The notes: a model not told the origin generated them from the sequence alone. Numbered from the stretch's first letter, positions 24,133 to 34,222 are shown. The stretch: DNA of 64,000 bases from Bacteroides mediterraneensis (GCF_025993685.1 NZ_DAJPEN010000001.1:4216001-4280000); one strand, 5' to 3'. Made by a program: numbers and translations.

Positions 24133-27100
24133 ATGTCTTCAGAAACTCAAAATCAACGAATTAATTTTGCTTCTATCAAGAATCCGATGCAGTATCCGGA
24201 TTTTCTGGAAGTACAGTTGAAGTCATTTCAGGACTTCTTACAATTAGATACCCCACCCGAAAAGCGAAAGAACGACGGTTTGTATAAGGTATTTGCGGAA
24301 AATTTCCCGATTGCAGATACACGCAACAACTTCGTGCTCGAGTTCCTTGACTACTATATCGATCCGCCTCACTATACCATCGACGATTGTCTGGAACGTG
24401 GATTGACTTATAGTGTTCCCTTGAAAGCCAAACTGAAGCTTTATTGTACCGACCCCGATCACGAAGATTTTGATACAGTGATTCAGGATGTGTATCTGGG
24501 TCCTATCCCTTATATGACTCCGAAAGGCACTTTCGTCATTAACGGTGCAGAGCGTGTTGTAGTATCTCAGCTTCATCGTTCACCGGGTGTATTCTTTGGA
24601 CAAAGCATCCATGCGAATGGAACGAAATTGTATTCTGCCCGAATTATCCCATTCAAAGGATCTTGGATTGAGTTCGCTACGGATATCAACAATGTGATGT
24701 ATGCGTACATCGACCGTAAGAAGAAGCTTCCGGTAACTACGTTGTTGAGAGCTGTAGGATTTGAAAATGACAAGGACATCCTTGAAATTTTCAACTTGGC
24801 TGAGGATGTAAAGGTTAACAAGACGAACCTGAAGAAAATCATCGGACGTAAGCTGGCTGCCCGTGTGTTGAAGACATGGACGGAAGATTTTGTGGATGAA
24901 GATACTGGTGAAGTAGTTTCTATTGAACGTAACGAGGTGGTTATCGACCGTGAGACGGTCATTGAACCTGAACACATCGACTTGATCATTGAATCGGGTG
25001 TACAGAATATCCTCGTTCACAATGAAGAGGCGAATGCTTCCGATTATTCAATTATTTTCAACACTTTGCAGAAAGACCCGAGTAACTCGGAAAAAGAAGC
25101 GGTGTTGTATATCTATCGTCAGTTGCGTAATGCAGACCCTGCAGATGATGCAAGTGCGCGTGAGGTAATCAACAACCTGTTCTTCTCTGAAAAACGTTAC
25201 GATTTGGGTGATGTGGGTCGTTACCGGATCAACAAGAAGTTGAATCTGGATACTCCGATGGATGTCAGAGTGTTGACAAAACAAGATATTATCGAGATTA
25301 TCAAATATCTCATCGAGTTGATTAACTCAAAGGCAGACGTGGATGATATTGACCACTTGAGCAACCGTCGTGTTCGTACGGTGGGTGAGCAGTTGTCAAA
25401 TCAGTTCGCTATCGGTCTAGCTCGTATGTCTCGTACGATTCGTGAACGTATGAATGTACGCGACAACGAAGTGTTCACTCCGATTGACTTGATCAATGCG
25501 AAGACAATTTCGTCTGTCATCAACTCATTCTTCGGTACCAATGCCTTGTCACAGTTCATGGACCAGACCAACCCGCTGGCTGAAATTACACACAAACGTC
25601 GTTTGTCTGCCTTGGGTCCTGGTGGTTTGTCACGTGACCGTGCCGGTTTCGAGGTGCGAGACGTACACTACACTCACTATGGTCGTCTGTGTCCGATTGA
25701 AACTCCTGAAGGTCCGAACATCGGTTTGATTTCTTCTTTGTGTGTCTATGCAAAGATTAACGAACTGGGATTCATCGTGACTCCTTACCGTAAGGTGAAG
25801 GACGGAGTGGTAGATTTGTCAAATGAAGGTATCGAATACCTTTCTGCAGAGGAAGAGGAAGACAAGATTATTGCACAGGGTAATGCACCGTTGAACGATG
25901 ACGGTACATTCATCCGCGATAAAGTAAAGGCACGCCGTGATGCCGATTATCCGGTGGTTACACCTGACCAGGTAGAACTGATGGACGTGGCTCCTCAGCA
26001 GATTGCTTCTATCGCCGCTTCTTTGATTCCGTTCTTGGAACACGATGACGCGAACCGTGCATTGATGGGTTCTAACATGATGCGCCAGGCGGTTCCTTTG
26101 TTGAAGACAGAAGCTCCGATTGTGGGTACAGGTATTGAAAAACAGTTGTGTGAAGATTCACGTACGCAGATTGCCGCAGAAGGTGACGGTGTGGTTGACT
26201 TCGTAGATGCAACGACTATCCGTATTCTGTATGACCGTACGGAAGATGAAGAATTCGTAAGCTTCGAACCGGCGTTGAAAGAATATCGTATTCCGAAATT
26301 CCGTAAGACCAACCAGAGCATGACCATCGACTTGCGCCCGATCTGTAACAAGGGACAGCGCGTGAAGAAGGGTGATATCCTGACTGAAGGTTACTCTACT
26401 GCGAACGGTGAACTGGCTTTGGGTAAGAACTTGTTGGTTGCTTACATGCCGTGGAAGGGTTACAATTACGAGGATGCCATCGTTTTGAACGAACGTGTGG
26501 TACGTGAGGATATCCTGACTTCTGTACATGTGGATGAATATATCTTGGAAGTACGTGAAACCAAACGTGGTATGGAAGAGCTGACTTCTGATATTCCGAA
26601 TGTCAGCGAAGAAGCTACCAAAGATTTGGATGAAAACGGTATCGTACGTGTCGGTGCTCGTATCGAACCGGGTGACATCTTGATTGGTAAGATTACTCCG
26701 AAGGGTGAATCAGATCCTTCTCCGGAAGAGAAACTGTTGCGCGCCATCTTTGGTGACAAGGCTGGCGACGTGAAGGATGCTTCTCTGAAGGCTTCTCCGT
26801 CACTGCGTGGTGTGGTTATCGGCAAGAAACTGTATTCACGTGTAATCAAGACACGTAGCGAAAAGAATGCAGACAAGGCAATCCTGCCGAAACTGAATGA
26901 AGAATTTGAAGAAAAAGCTGCGGCTCTGAAGACTATCCTGATTGACAAATTGTTGGTTTTGACTGCCGATAAGGTTTCTCAGGGTGTGAAAGATTATCTG
27001 GGAACAGAAGTCATTGCCAAAGGAGCCAAGTTTACTAAATATGATCTGGAGTCATTGGATTACACTGTGATTCAGTTGAGCAAATGGACAGCAGATGCGC

Positions 27101-27945
27101 ACAAGAACGACATGATCCGTGACCTTATCATGAATTATTTGAAGAAATACAAGGAGTTGGATGCCGAACTGAAGCGTAAGAAGTTCGCGTTGACTATCGG
27201 TGACGAACTGCCTTCAGGTATTATTCAGATGGCGAAGGTTTACATCGCCAAGAAACGTAAGATTGGTGTCGGTGATAAGATGGCCGGTCGTCACGGTAAC
27301 AAGGGTATCGTTTCACGTGTAGTACGTCAGGAAGACATGCCGTTCTTGGCTGACGGTACTCCGGTAGATATCGTATTGAATCCGTTGGGTGTGCCTTCTC
27401 GTATGAACATCGGTCAGATTTTCGAAGCTGTATTGGGACGTGCCGGAAAAGAATTGGGCGTGAAGTTTGCTACTCCTATCTTTGATGGTGCTACCTTGGA
27501 AGATTTGGATAAATGGACAGACAAAGCCGGACTGCCACGTTATTGCAAGACTTATTTGTATGATGGTGGTACAGGTGAACAGTTCGACCAGCCGGCTACG
27601 GTAGGTGTGACTTACATGTTGAAACTGGGTCACATGGTTGAAGACAAGATGCACGCCCGTTCAATCGGTCCGTACTCTTTGATTACGCAGCAGCCGCTTG
27701 GTGGTAAAGCTCAGTTCGGTGGTCAGCGTTTCGGAGAAATGGAGGTTTGGGCCATCGAAGCCTTCGGTGCGGCTCATGTACTTCAGGAAATTCTGACAAT
27801 CAAGTCGGATGACGTGGTTGGACGTTCTAAGGCATACGAAGCAATTGTGAAAGGTGAACCAATGCCTACTCCGGGTATTCCTGAATCTCTCAACGTATTG
27901 TTGCACGAACTTAGAGGTCTGTGCTTGAGCATTACGCTGGAATAA
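24133..27945 (+). CDS. rpoB: RNA polymerase subunit beta
   Basis: 1270 residues. Conserved regions are visible throughout: the rifampicin-pocket region around FFGTNALSQFMDQTNPLAEITHKRRLSALGPGGLSRDRAGFEVRDVH, the GPNIGLI segment, GYNYEDAIVLNE, KMAGRHGNKG and the C-terminal LGGKAQFGGQRFGEMEVWA clamp region. With beta' it forms the catalytic centre of RNA polymerase. It is preceded by an attenuator and followed by a 10-base hairpin before rpoC. Codon usage is biased as for a highly expressed gene. Confidence 0.99.
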   Translation: MSSETQNQRINFASIKNPMQYPDFLEVQLKSFQDFLQLDTPPEKRKNDGLYKVFAENFPIADTRNNFVLEFLDYYIDPPHYTIDDCLERGLTYSVPLKAKLKLYCTDPDHEDFDTVIQDVYLGPIPYMTPKGTFVINGAERVVVSQLHRSPGVFFGQSIHANGTKLYSARIIPFKGSWIEFATDINNVMYAYIDRKKKLPVTTLLRAVGFENDKDILEIFNLAEDVKVNKTNLKKIIGRKLAARVLKTWTEDFVDEDTGEVVSIERNEVVIDRETVIEPEHIDLIIESGVQNILVHNEEANASDYSIIFNTLQKDPSNSEKEAVLYIYRQLRNADPADDASAREVINNLFFSEKRYDLGDVGRYRINKKLNLDTPMDVRVLTKQDIIEIIKYLIELINSKADVDDIDHLSNRRVRTVGEQLSNQFAIGLARMSRTIRERMNVRDNEVFTPIDLINAKTISSVINSFFGTNALSQFMDQTNPLAEITHKRRLSALGPGGLSRDRAGFEVRDVHYTHYGRLCPIETPEGPNIGLISSLCVYAKINELGFIVTPYRKVKDGVVDLSNEGIEYLSAEEEEDKIIAQGNAPLNDDGTFIRDKVKARRDADYPVVTPDQVELMDVAPQQIASIAASLIPFLEHDDANRALMGSNMMRQAVPLLKTEAPIVGTGIEKQLCEDSRTQIAAEGDGVVDFVDATTIRILYDRTEDEEFVSFEPALKEYRIPKFRKTNQSMTIDLRPICNKGQRVKKGDILTEGYSTANGELALGKNLLVAYMPWKGYNYEDAIVLNERVVREDILTSVHVDEYILEVRETKRGMEELTSDIPNVSEEATKDLDENGIVRVGARIEPGDILIGKITPKGESDPSPEEKLLRAIFGDKAGDVKDASLKASPSLRGVVIGKKLYSRVIKTRSEKNADKAILPKLNEEFEEKAAALKTILIDKLLVLTADKVSQGVKDYLGTEVIAKGAKFTKYDLESLDYTVIQLSKWTADAHKNDMIRDLIMNYLKKYKELDAELKRKKFALTIGDELPSGIIQMAKVYIAKKRKIGVGDKMAGRHGNKGIVSRVVRQEDMPFLADGTPVDIVLNPLGVPSRMNIGQIFEAVLGRAGKELGVKFATPIFDGATLEDLDKWTDKAGLPRYCKTYLYDGGTGEQFDQPATVGVTYMLKLGHMVEDKMHARSIGPYSLITQQPLGGKAQFGGQRFGEMEVWAIEAFGAAHVLQEILTIKSDDVVGRSKAYEAIVKGEPMPTPGIPESLNVLLHELRGLCLSITLE

Positions 27946-27956
27946 CTTTTTCAACT

Positions 27957-27985
27957 GAAGAATGGGGTATCGACTCCCATTCTTC
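27957..27985 (+). promoter_or_regulatory. Perfect hairpin between rpoB and rpoC
   Basis: GAAGAATGGG and CCCATTCTTC are exact 10-base inverted copies with a 9-base loop. No T-run follows, which suggests an mRNA processing or stability element rather than a terminator. Confidence 0.6.
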
Positions 27986-28020
27986 CTGATTAAATTCTTC
28001 ATTATCATAAAATAGAAAGT

Positions 28021-31000
28021 ATGGCTTTTAGAAAAGATACTAAGATAAAAAGTAATTTCTCAAAGATTACGATCGGTCTGGCATCACCCGAAGAGATTCT
28101 GGAAAATTCTTATGGTGAGGTGTTGAAACCGGAAACCATCAACTACCGTACCTATAAACCGGAACGTGACGGTCTGTTCTGTGAACGTATCTTCGGTCCG
28201 GTAAAGGACTATGAGTGCCATTGTGGTAAGTACAAGCGTATTCGCTACAAGGGTATCGTCTGCGACCGATGCGGTGTGGAAGTAACGGAAAAGAAAGTTC
28301 GCCGTGAACGTAGCGGACATATCCAGCTGGTAGTGCCGGTGGCTCACATCTGGTATTTCCGTTCTTTGCCGAATAAGATTGGTTATCTGTTGGGCTTGCC
28401 GACCAAGAAACTGGATGCAATTATTTACTACGAACGCTACGTCGTTATTCAGCCGGGTGTGAAGGCTGAAGACGGAGTAAGCAAATACGACTTGTTGTCT
28501 GAAGAAGAATATCTGGACATCATGGATACACTTCCAAAGGACAACCAGTATCTGGAAGACAGCGACCCGAACAAGTTCATCGCTAAGATGGGGGCAGAAG
28601 CTATCTACGACTTGTTGGTAGGACTGGATTTGGATGCGTTGTCATACGAATTGCGTCACAAAGCAAACAGCGATTCTTCTCAGCAGCGTAAGAACGAGGC
28701 TTTGAAACGTTTGCAGGTAGTGGAATCTTTCCGTGCTTCACGTGGCCGCAACAAACCGGAATGGATGATTGTACGTATCGTGCCGGTTATCCCTCCCGAA
28801 CTTCGTCCGTTGGTTCCACTGGATGGTGGACGTTTCGCCACTTCCGACTTGAACGATTTGTATCGTCGTGTGATTATCCGTAACAATCGTCTGAAACGAC
28901 TGATTGAAATCAAGGCTCCGGAAGTAATCTTGCGTAATGAGAAACGTATGCTTCAGGAAGCTGTCGATTCATTGTTCGACAACTCTCGTAAGTCGAGTGC
29001 AGTGAAGACAGATGCCAACCGTCCGTTGAAATCTTTGTCAGACAGCTTGAAAGGTAAGCAAGGACGTTTCCGTCAGAACCTGTTGGGTAAGCGTGTCGAC
29101 TATTCAGCCCGTTCCGTAATTGTCGTAGGTCCGGAACTGAAGATGGGTGAATGCGGTATTCCGAAACTGATGGCTGCCGAATTGTACAAGCCGTTCATCA
29201 TCCGCAAGCTGATTGAACGTGGTATCGTGAAGACCGTGAAATCTGCAAAGAAGATTGTAGACCGCAAGGAACCTGTGATTTGGGATATTCTGGAACACGT
29301 AATGAAAGGTCATCCGGTATTGCTGAACCGTGCGCCGACATTGCACCGTCTGGGTATTCAGGCTTTCCAGCCGAAGATGATCGAAGGAAAAGCTATCCAG
29401 TTGCACCCGTTGGCTTGTACCGCATTCAACGCCGACTTCGATGGTGACCAGATGGCCGTACACTTGCCGTTGAGCAATGAGGCTGTATTGGAAGCTCAGA
29501 TGTTGATGTTGCAGTCACACAATATTCTGAACCCGGCCAACGGTGCACCTATCACCGTGCCTGCACAGGATATGGTTCTGGGATTGTATTACATTACCAA
29601 ACTGCGTAAGGGTGCCAAAGGTGAAGGTTTGATTTTCTACGGACCGGAAGAAGCGATGATTGCTTACAACGAAGGAAAGGTAGATATCCACGCCATCATC
29701 AGTGTTGTTGCCAATGACTTGGATGAGAACGGCAACATCGTGAAGAAGATGATCAAGGAAACCTCTGTAGGTCGTGTGATTGTCAACGAGCTGGTTCCAG
29801 ATGAATGTGGTTATTTGAATACCATCATTTCCAAGAAGTCTTTGCGTGACATCATCAGCAACGTAATCAAGGCTGTGGGTGTGGCTCGTGCTTGTGAATT
29901 CCTGGATGGAATCAAGAACTTGGGTTACAAGAAAGCATTCGAAGGTGGTCTGTCATTCAACTTGGGCGATATCATTATCCCGAAGGAGAAAGAGGAACTG
30001 GTAAAACGTGGTAACGAAGAAATCGAACAAATCATGATGAACTATAACATGGGTTTCATCACCGATAACGAACGTTACAATCAGGTAATTGATACTTGGA
30101 CACACGTAAACAGTGACTTGTCAGACATTCTATATAAAACAATTAAGAACGACGACCAGGGATTCAACTCTGTATTCATGATGCTGGATTCCGGAGCCCG
30201 TGGTTCTAAGGAACAGATTCGTCAGTTGTCTGGTATGCGTGGTTTGATGGCCAAGCCGCAGAAAGCCGGTGCCGAAGGTGCTCAGATTATTGAAAACCCG
30301 ATTCTTTCTAACTTTAAGGAAGGTCTTTCGGTGTTGGAGTACTTTATCTCAACCCACGGTGCTCGTAAGGGTCTTGCCGATACCGCGTTGAAGACAGCCG
30401 ATGCCGGATACCTGACTCGTCGTTTGGTAGACGTTTCTCACGACGTCATCATCAATGAAGAAGACTGTGGTACATTGCGTGGCCTGGTTTGTACAGCGTT
30501 GAAGAACAACGATGAAGTAATCGCTACGTTGTACGAACGTATCTTGGGCCGTGTATCTGTACACGATATCATCCACCCGACTACTGGTAAGCTGATTGTG
30601 GCTGCCGGTGAAGAAATCACGGAGGACATTGCTGAAGAAATCGAAAACTCTCCGATTGAAAGCGTAGAAATCCGTTCCGTATTGACTTGTGAGTCTAAAA
30701 AGGGTGTATGTGCGAAATGTTACGGACGTAACTTGGCTACCAGCCGTATGGTGCAGAAAGGTGAGGCTGTCGGCGTAATCGCTGCACAGTCAATCGGTGA
30801 ACCGGGTACTCAGCTGACTCTGCGTACATTCCACGCCGGAGGTATCGCCGGTAACATGGCAGCCAATGCAAGTATCGTAGCGAAGAACGATGCACGTCTG
30901 GAATTCGAAGAATTGCGTACAGTAGATGCTGTAGAAGAAACAGGCGAACCAGTGAAGATTGTCGTAGGCCGTTTGGCGGAAGTTCGTTTCGTGGATGTCA

Positions 31001-32307
31001 ATACCGGTATCGTATTGTCTACACACAACGTACCTTACGGTTCTAAGTTGTATGCTTCAGACGGTGAAGTCGTAGAAAAGGGCAAGCTGATTGCGAAGTG
31101 GGACCCGTTCAACGCCGTTATCGTGACGGAAGCTGCCGGTAAGATTGACTTTGAATCTGTGATTGAGAACGTCACTTACAAGGTAGAATCCGATGAAGCT
31201 ACCGGTTTGCGTGAAATCATCATCACTGAGTCTAAGGATAAGAACAAGATTCCTTCATTGCACATCTTGGATGAAAATGGTGGAATTATCCGTACATATA
31301 ACTTGCCGGTAGGTGGTCACGTAGTGGTTGAAGACAAGCAGACCGTGAAAGCGGGTGATATTCTGGTGAAGATTCCGCGTGCCGTTGGTAAGGCAGGTGA
31401 TATCACCGGTGGTCTTCCGCGAGTAACCGAGCTGTTCGAAGCCCGTAACCCGTCTAACCCTGCAGTCGTATCTGAAATCGACGGTGAGGTAACAATGGGT
31501 AAGATTAAACGTGGTAACCGTGAAATCATCGTGACTTCCAAGACTGGTGATGTACGCAAGTACTTGGTTGCATTGTCCAAGCAGATTCTGGTTCAGGAAA
31601 ACGACTACGTACGTGCCGGAACTCCGTTGTCTGATGGTGCCATCACTCCTGCCGATATCCTGGCCATCAAAGGTCCTACAGCCGTTCAGGAATATATCGT
31701 AAATGAAATTCAGGACGTGTACCGTCTGCAGGGTGTGAAGATCAACGATAAACACTTCGAAATTATCGTTCGTCAGATGATGCGTAAGGTACAGATTGAC
31801 GAGCCGGGTGATACCCGCTTCCTGGAACAGCAGGTAGTTGACCGCATTGAATTCAATGAAGAAAACGACCGTATCTGGGGCAAGAAAGTGGTAGTAGATG
31901 CCGGTGACTCTCAGAACCTGCAACCGGGACAGATTGTCACAGCCCGCAAGCTCCGCGATGAAAACAGTATGTTGAAGCGTCGTGACCTGAAACTGGTGGA
32001 AGTACGTGATGCAGTGCCTGCTACTTCTACTCAGATTCTGCAGGGTATCACACGTGCCGCATTGCAGACTTCAAGCTTCATGTCGGCTGCTTCCTTCCAG
32101 GAAACAACGAAGGTATTGAACGAAGCTGCTATCAACGGTAAGGTGGACAAGCTGGAAGGTATGAAGGAGAACGTGATCTGCGGTCACCTGATTCCGGCTG
32201 GTACCGGTCAGCGTGAGTTTGAAAAGATTGTGGTAGGTTCTAAAGAAGAATACGACCGCATCTTGGCGAACAAGAAGAACGTGTTGGACTATAGCGAAGT
32301 TGAATAA
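28021..32307 (+). CDS. rpoC: RNA polymerase subunit beta'
   Basis: 1428 residues. The zinc ribbon near the N-terminus has CHCGKYKRIRYKGIVCDRCG. The catalytic Mg-binding loop NADFDGDQM falls near residues 470-478. The second zinc site is in LTCESKKGVCAKCYGRNLA, followed by the bridge and trigger region around GEAVGVIAAQSIGEPGTQLTLRTFH. It completes the core enzyme with rpoB. A strong terminator follows 20 bases after the stop. Confidence 0.99.
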   Translation: MAFRKDTKIKSNFSKITIGLASPEEILENSYGEVLKPETINYRTYKPERDGLFCERIFGPVKDYECHCGKYKRIRYKGIVCDRCGVEVTEKKVRRERSGHIQLVVPVAHIWYFRSLPNKIGYLLGLPTKKLDAIIYYERYVVIQPGVKAEDGVSKYDLLSEEEYLDIMDTLPKDNQYLEDSDPNKFIAKMGAEAIYDLLVGLDLDALSYELRHKANSDSSQQRKNEALKRLQVVESFRASRGRNKPEWMIVRIVPVIPPELRPLVPLDGGRFATSDLNDLYRRVIIRNNRLKRLIEIKAPEVILRNEKRMLQEAVDSLFDNSRKSSAVKTDANRPLKSLSDSLKGKQGRFRQNLLGKRVDYSARSVIVVGPELKMGECGIPKLMAAELYKPFIIRKLIERGIVKTVKSAKKIVDRKEPVIWDILEHVMKGHPVLLNRAPTLHRLGIQAFQPKMIEGKAIQLHPLACTAFNADFDGDQMAVHLPLSNEAVLEAQMLMLQSHNILNPANGAPITVPAQDMVLGLYYITKLRKGAKGEGLIFYGPEEAMIAYNEGKVDIHAIISVVANDLDENGNIVKKMIKETSVGRVIVNELVPDECGYLNTIISKKSLRDIISNVIKAVGVARACEFLDGIKNLGYKKAFEGGLSFNLGDIIIPKEKEELVKRGNEEIEQIMMNYNMGFITDNERYNQVIDTWTHVNSDLSDILYKTIKNDDQGFNSVFMMLDSGARGSKEQIRQLSGMRGLMAKPQKAGAEGAQIIENPILSNFKEGLSVLEYFISTHGARKGLADTALKTADAGYLTRRLVDVSHDVIINEEDCGTLRGLVCTALKNNDEVIATLYERILGRVSVHDIIHPTTGKLIVAAGEEITEDIAEEIENSPIESVEIRSVLTCESKKGVCAKCYGRNLATSRMVQKGEAVGVIAAQSIGEPGTQLTLRTFHAGGIAGNMAANASIVAKNDARLEFEELRTVDAVEETGEPVKIVVGRLAEVRFVDVNTGIVLSTHNVPYGSKLYASDGEVVEKGKLIAKWDPFNAVIVTEAAGKIDFESVIENVTYKVESDEATGLREIIITESKDKNKIPSLHILDENGGIIRTYNLPVGGHVVVEDKQTVKAGDILVKIPRAVGKAGDITGGLPRVTELFEARNPSNPAVVSEIDGEVTMGKIKRGNREIIVTSKTGDVRKYLVALSKQILVQENDYVRAGTPLSDGAITPADILAIKGPTAVQEYIVNEIQDVYRLQGVKINDKHFEIIVRQMMRKVQIDEPGDTRFLEQQVVDRIEFNEENDRIWGKKVVVDAGDSQNLQPGQIVTARKLRDENSMLKRRDLKLVEVRDAVPATSTQILQGITRAALQTSSFMSAASFQETTKVLNEAAINGKVDKLEGMKENVICGHLIPAGTGQREFEKIVVGSKEEYDRILANKKNVLDYSEVE

Positions 32308-32326
32308 CTCAACCGAATATAAAAAG

Positions 32327-32357
32327 AAAAGCCGTCTCGTTTGAGGCGGCTTTTTTT
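32327..32357. terminator. Terminator after rpoC, usable from both sides
   Basis: AAAAGCCGTCTC and GAGGCGGCTTTT pair around GTTT and run into TTTTTTT. The minus-strand reading also ends in TTTTCTTTTT, so it can end the corA unit as well. Confidence 0.9.
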
Positions 32358-32374
32358 ATGCTTGTCATGCTGCG

Positions 32375-32803
32375 TCAGCAGTTTCGTTTCCTTTTCCAGA
32401 AGAGCCGGATAAAACGCCCTCCGGTGGCAATGAGTGCCAGAGAGAGTCCGGTATAGAACACGGCGATGAAACTTTCCGGCAACAAATGTGCCTTGCGGAT
32501 GGTGATGCCCATCCCAATCATGAACGCCATGACAATCCACCCCTTCACATCGAAGAAAGAGAAGGGACAATGCCTTTCCCGCTTTCCCGAAGTGATACGC
32601 TGCGTATGCTTGCGGTAGAGCTTGTGGAAAACCATGCAGAAGAACAGCAGGAACACCAGACTGGCCTCACAGACCTTCAGGAGCCAGTAGTGCGTGTCTG
32701 TAATCCAGCAGGAGAGGCCAATTTGCAGAATGTTGAGGCCCGCCACCAGCCACACCACGCCAGCCGTCAGCAACAGGGTATTGGAAGAAACTCCGTACTT
32801 CAT
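32375..32803 (-). CDS. Predicted four-helix membrane protein
   Basis: 142 residues, not recognised. Four hydrophobic segments can be seen, at about 8-28, 40-62, 84-101 and 108-127, separated by short basic loops (HKLYRKHTQR) and ending RLFWKRKRNC. By charge, the loops with Lys/Arg face the cytosol. It follows the CorA gene by 6 bases on the same strand, so the two are surely co-transcribed and may act together, but no motif suggests a function. Confidence 0.7.
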   Translation of the reverse strand: MKYGVSSNTLLLTAGVVWLVAGLNILQIGLSCWITDTHYWLLKVCEASLVFLLFFCMVFHKLYRKHTQRITSGKRERHCPFSFFDVKGWIVMAFMIGMGITIRKAHLLPESFIAVFYTGLSLALIATGGRFIRLFWKRKRNC

Positions 32804-32809
32804 CTTAGC

Positions 32810-33736
32810 TTAGAACCATTTGATTTTCCGGAAAATGACGAATGCGGCTGCCGACAAGAGAATCGAGAAGCAGACAATCAGGGCAAACGCATGGGGCAAG
32901 CCTTCGATGTGAATATCCACGTTCATACCGTAGAAACTGGCAATCAGCGTAGGCACCATCAGGATGATGGAGAGACTGGTCATGCGTTTCATGATGGTGT
33001 TCACGTTGTTGGAGATAATAGACGCGAAGGCATCCATCGTACCCGTGAGGATGTCACTGTAGATGTTCACCTGGTTGTGAGCCTGTTTCAGTTCGATGAG
33101 CACGTCGTCGGTCAGTTCCGCGTTCTGGTAATCCTGTTCATTGAAAATGTTCTGCAGCTTGCCTATCATGACCTCATTGCCACGGATGGACGTGTTGAAG
33201 TACACCAGACTCTTCTGCAGGTTCATCAACCGGAGCAAGTCCTCGTTACGGATACTCCGCTCCAGTTCCTTTTCCGCACAGTTCACCTCATTGTTAATCT
33301 GTTTCAGGTATTTCAGGAACCACACGGCCGAAGAGTAAATCAGCCGCAGAATCAGTTCGTATTTGTTGGGCACGTTGATGCCCTTGCGCTGCGTATGTTC
33401 AATGAAGTCGGGCAGCATCTCCGTAGAGTAGTAGCACACCGAAATCACCAGTTCATTGTTCGTGATGATGCCGATGGGCACCGTGACATACGGCACCTTC
33501 GAATCGGGCGTCTGCATGGGGATACGCAAGATGGTCAGCAGCCAGTTGCCTTCCGTATCCGTACGCGGCCTTTCGTCCGTATCGGCGATATCGTTCAAGA
33601 AAGATCGGGGAACTTTCAATTCATCTTGCAGGAAGCGGAAATCCGACTCATCGGGACACTCCACATTAATCCAGCAGTTGGGCTGCCAGTTCGTTTTTTC
33701 TACGAAACCTGCTTCACAAAAAAGATACTTTCTCAT
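32810..33736 (-). CDS. corA: CorA family divalent cation transporter
   Basis: 308 residues. A large N-terminal cytosolic domain rich in beta and long helices is followed by two C-terminal membrane helices. The hallmark GMN sequence is at 270-272 (FYGMNVDIHIEG), at the end of the first helix. CorA proteins form pentameric Mg2+ (or Co2+/Ni2+) channels gated by cytosolic Mg2+. The short form here is typical of the Bacteroidetes branch. It is the first gene of a two-gene minus-strand unit. Confidence 0.93.
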   Translation of the reverse strand: MRKYLFCEAGFVEKTNWQPNCWINVECPDESDFRFLQDELKVPRSFLNDIADTDERPRTDTEGNWLLTILRIPMQTPDSKVPYVTVPIGIITNNELVISVCYYSTEMLPDFIEHTQRKGINVPNKYELILRLIYSSAVWFLKYLKQINNEVNCAEKELERSIRNEDLLRLMNLQKSLVYFNTSIRGNEVMIGKLQNIFNEQDYQNAELTDDVLIELKQAHNQVNIYSDILTGTMDAFASIISNNVNTIMKRMTSLSIILMVPTLIASFYGMNVDIHIEGLPHAFALIVCFSILLSAAAFVIFRKIKWF

Positions 33737-33795
33737 GTTTCTGCTCCTTTCCTTCGTTTTAAGCCCGGAGGAGCATCTTCAGAGTAAGGTACAAT

Positions 33796-33864
33796 CTACT
33801 CACGACACTCCTTCAGGAAGTGGTTAAAATAATGATAATACGTTCGCGAGTAAGAATCGTCCAT
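33796..33864 (-). CDS. Possible 22-residue peptide upstream of corA
   Basis: Minus-strand frame from ATG at 33864 to TAG at 33796, starting MDDSYSRTYYHYFNHF and ending LKECRE, rich in Tyr, His and Phe. It lies 59 bases before corA and after the tRNA-Asn terminator. It could be a leader peptide or small protein, but a frame this short can arise by chance and there is no clear ribosome-binding site. Confidence 0.25.
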   Translation of the reverse strand: MDDSYSRTYYHYFNHFLKECRE

Positions 33865-33884
33865 ATCGTTTCGTTTTAGGGTAT

Positions 33885-33913
33885 AAAAAAAGTTCGTTTT
33901 TAGCAAACGAACT
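33885..33913 (-). terminator. Terminator after the tRNA-Asn genes
   Basis: On the minus strand, AGTTCGTTT and AACGAACT pair around a short loop and run into seven T residues. It ends the three-tRNA transcript. Confidence 0.8.
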
Positions 33914-33919
33914 CTCAAG

Positions 33920-33993
33920 CTCTTCAGGTTGGACTTGAACCAACGACCCTCTGATTAACAGTCAGATGCTCTAACCGACTGAGCTACTGAAGA
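33920..33993 (-). tRNA. tRNA-Asn (GTT), copy 3 in transcript order
   Basis: Minus strand, 74 bases: acceptor TCTTCAG/CTGAAGA, anticodon loop CTGTTAA with GTT, T-arm TTGGTTCAAGTCCAA, discriminator G. Identical in sequence to the next two. Confidence 0.95.
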
Positions 33994-34022
33994 AAGTTTA
34001 AACATGTTTTCCTAAAAAGGAG

Positions 34023-34096
34023 CTCTTCAGGTTGGACTTGAACCAACGACCCTCTGATTAACAGTCAGATGCTCTAACCGACTGAGCTACTGAAGA
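34023..34096 (-). tRNA. tRNA-Asn (GTT), copy 2
   Basis: Same 74-base gene as its neighbours, on the minus strand, with anticodon GTT. Confidence 0.95.
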
Positions 34097-34126
34097 AGGT
34101 TCAAACATGTTTTTTCAAAAAAGGAG

Positions 34127-34200
34127 CTCTTCAGGTTGGACTTGAACCAACGACCCTCTGATTAACAGTCAGATGCTCTAACCGACTGAGCTACTGAAGA
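34127..34200 (-). tRNA. tRNA-Asn (GTT), copy 1
   Basis: Same 74-base gene on the minus strand, nearest the promoter at 34223-34253. Confidence 0.95.
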
Positions 34201-34222
34201 AGGTTTTTCCTTAATTGCGCTG

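Larger units (their letters stand above)
33920..34200. repeat. Tandem triplication of tRNA-Asn
   Basis: Three identical tRNA genes with starts 103 and 104 bases apart. The spacers are also alike (for example AACATGTTTT in both and AAGGAGCTC before copies 1 and 2), which shows that a whole unit was duplicated in tandem. Confidence 0.9.

Noticed and set aside
32486..33787. A 433-codon plus-strand frame across the CorA genes
   Set aside because: Antisense shadow of corA and its neighbour; CorA with its GMN motif is certain and the shadow has no protein character.
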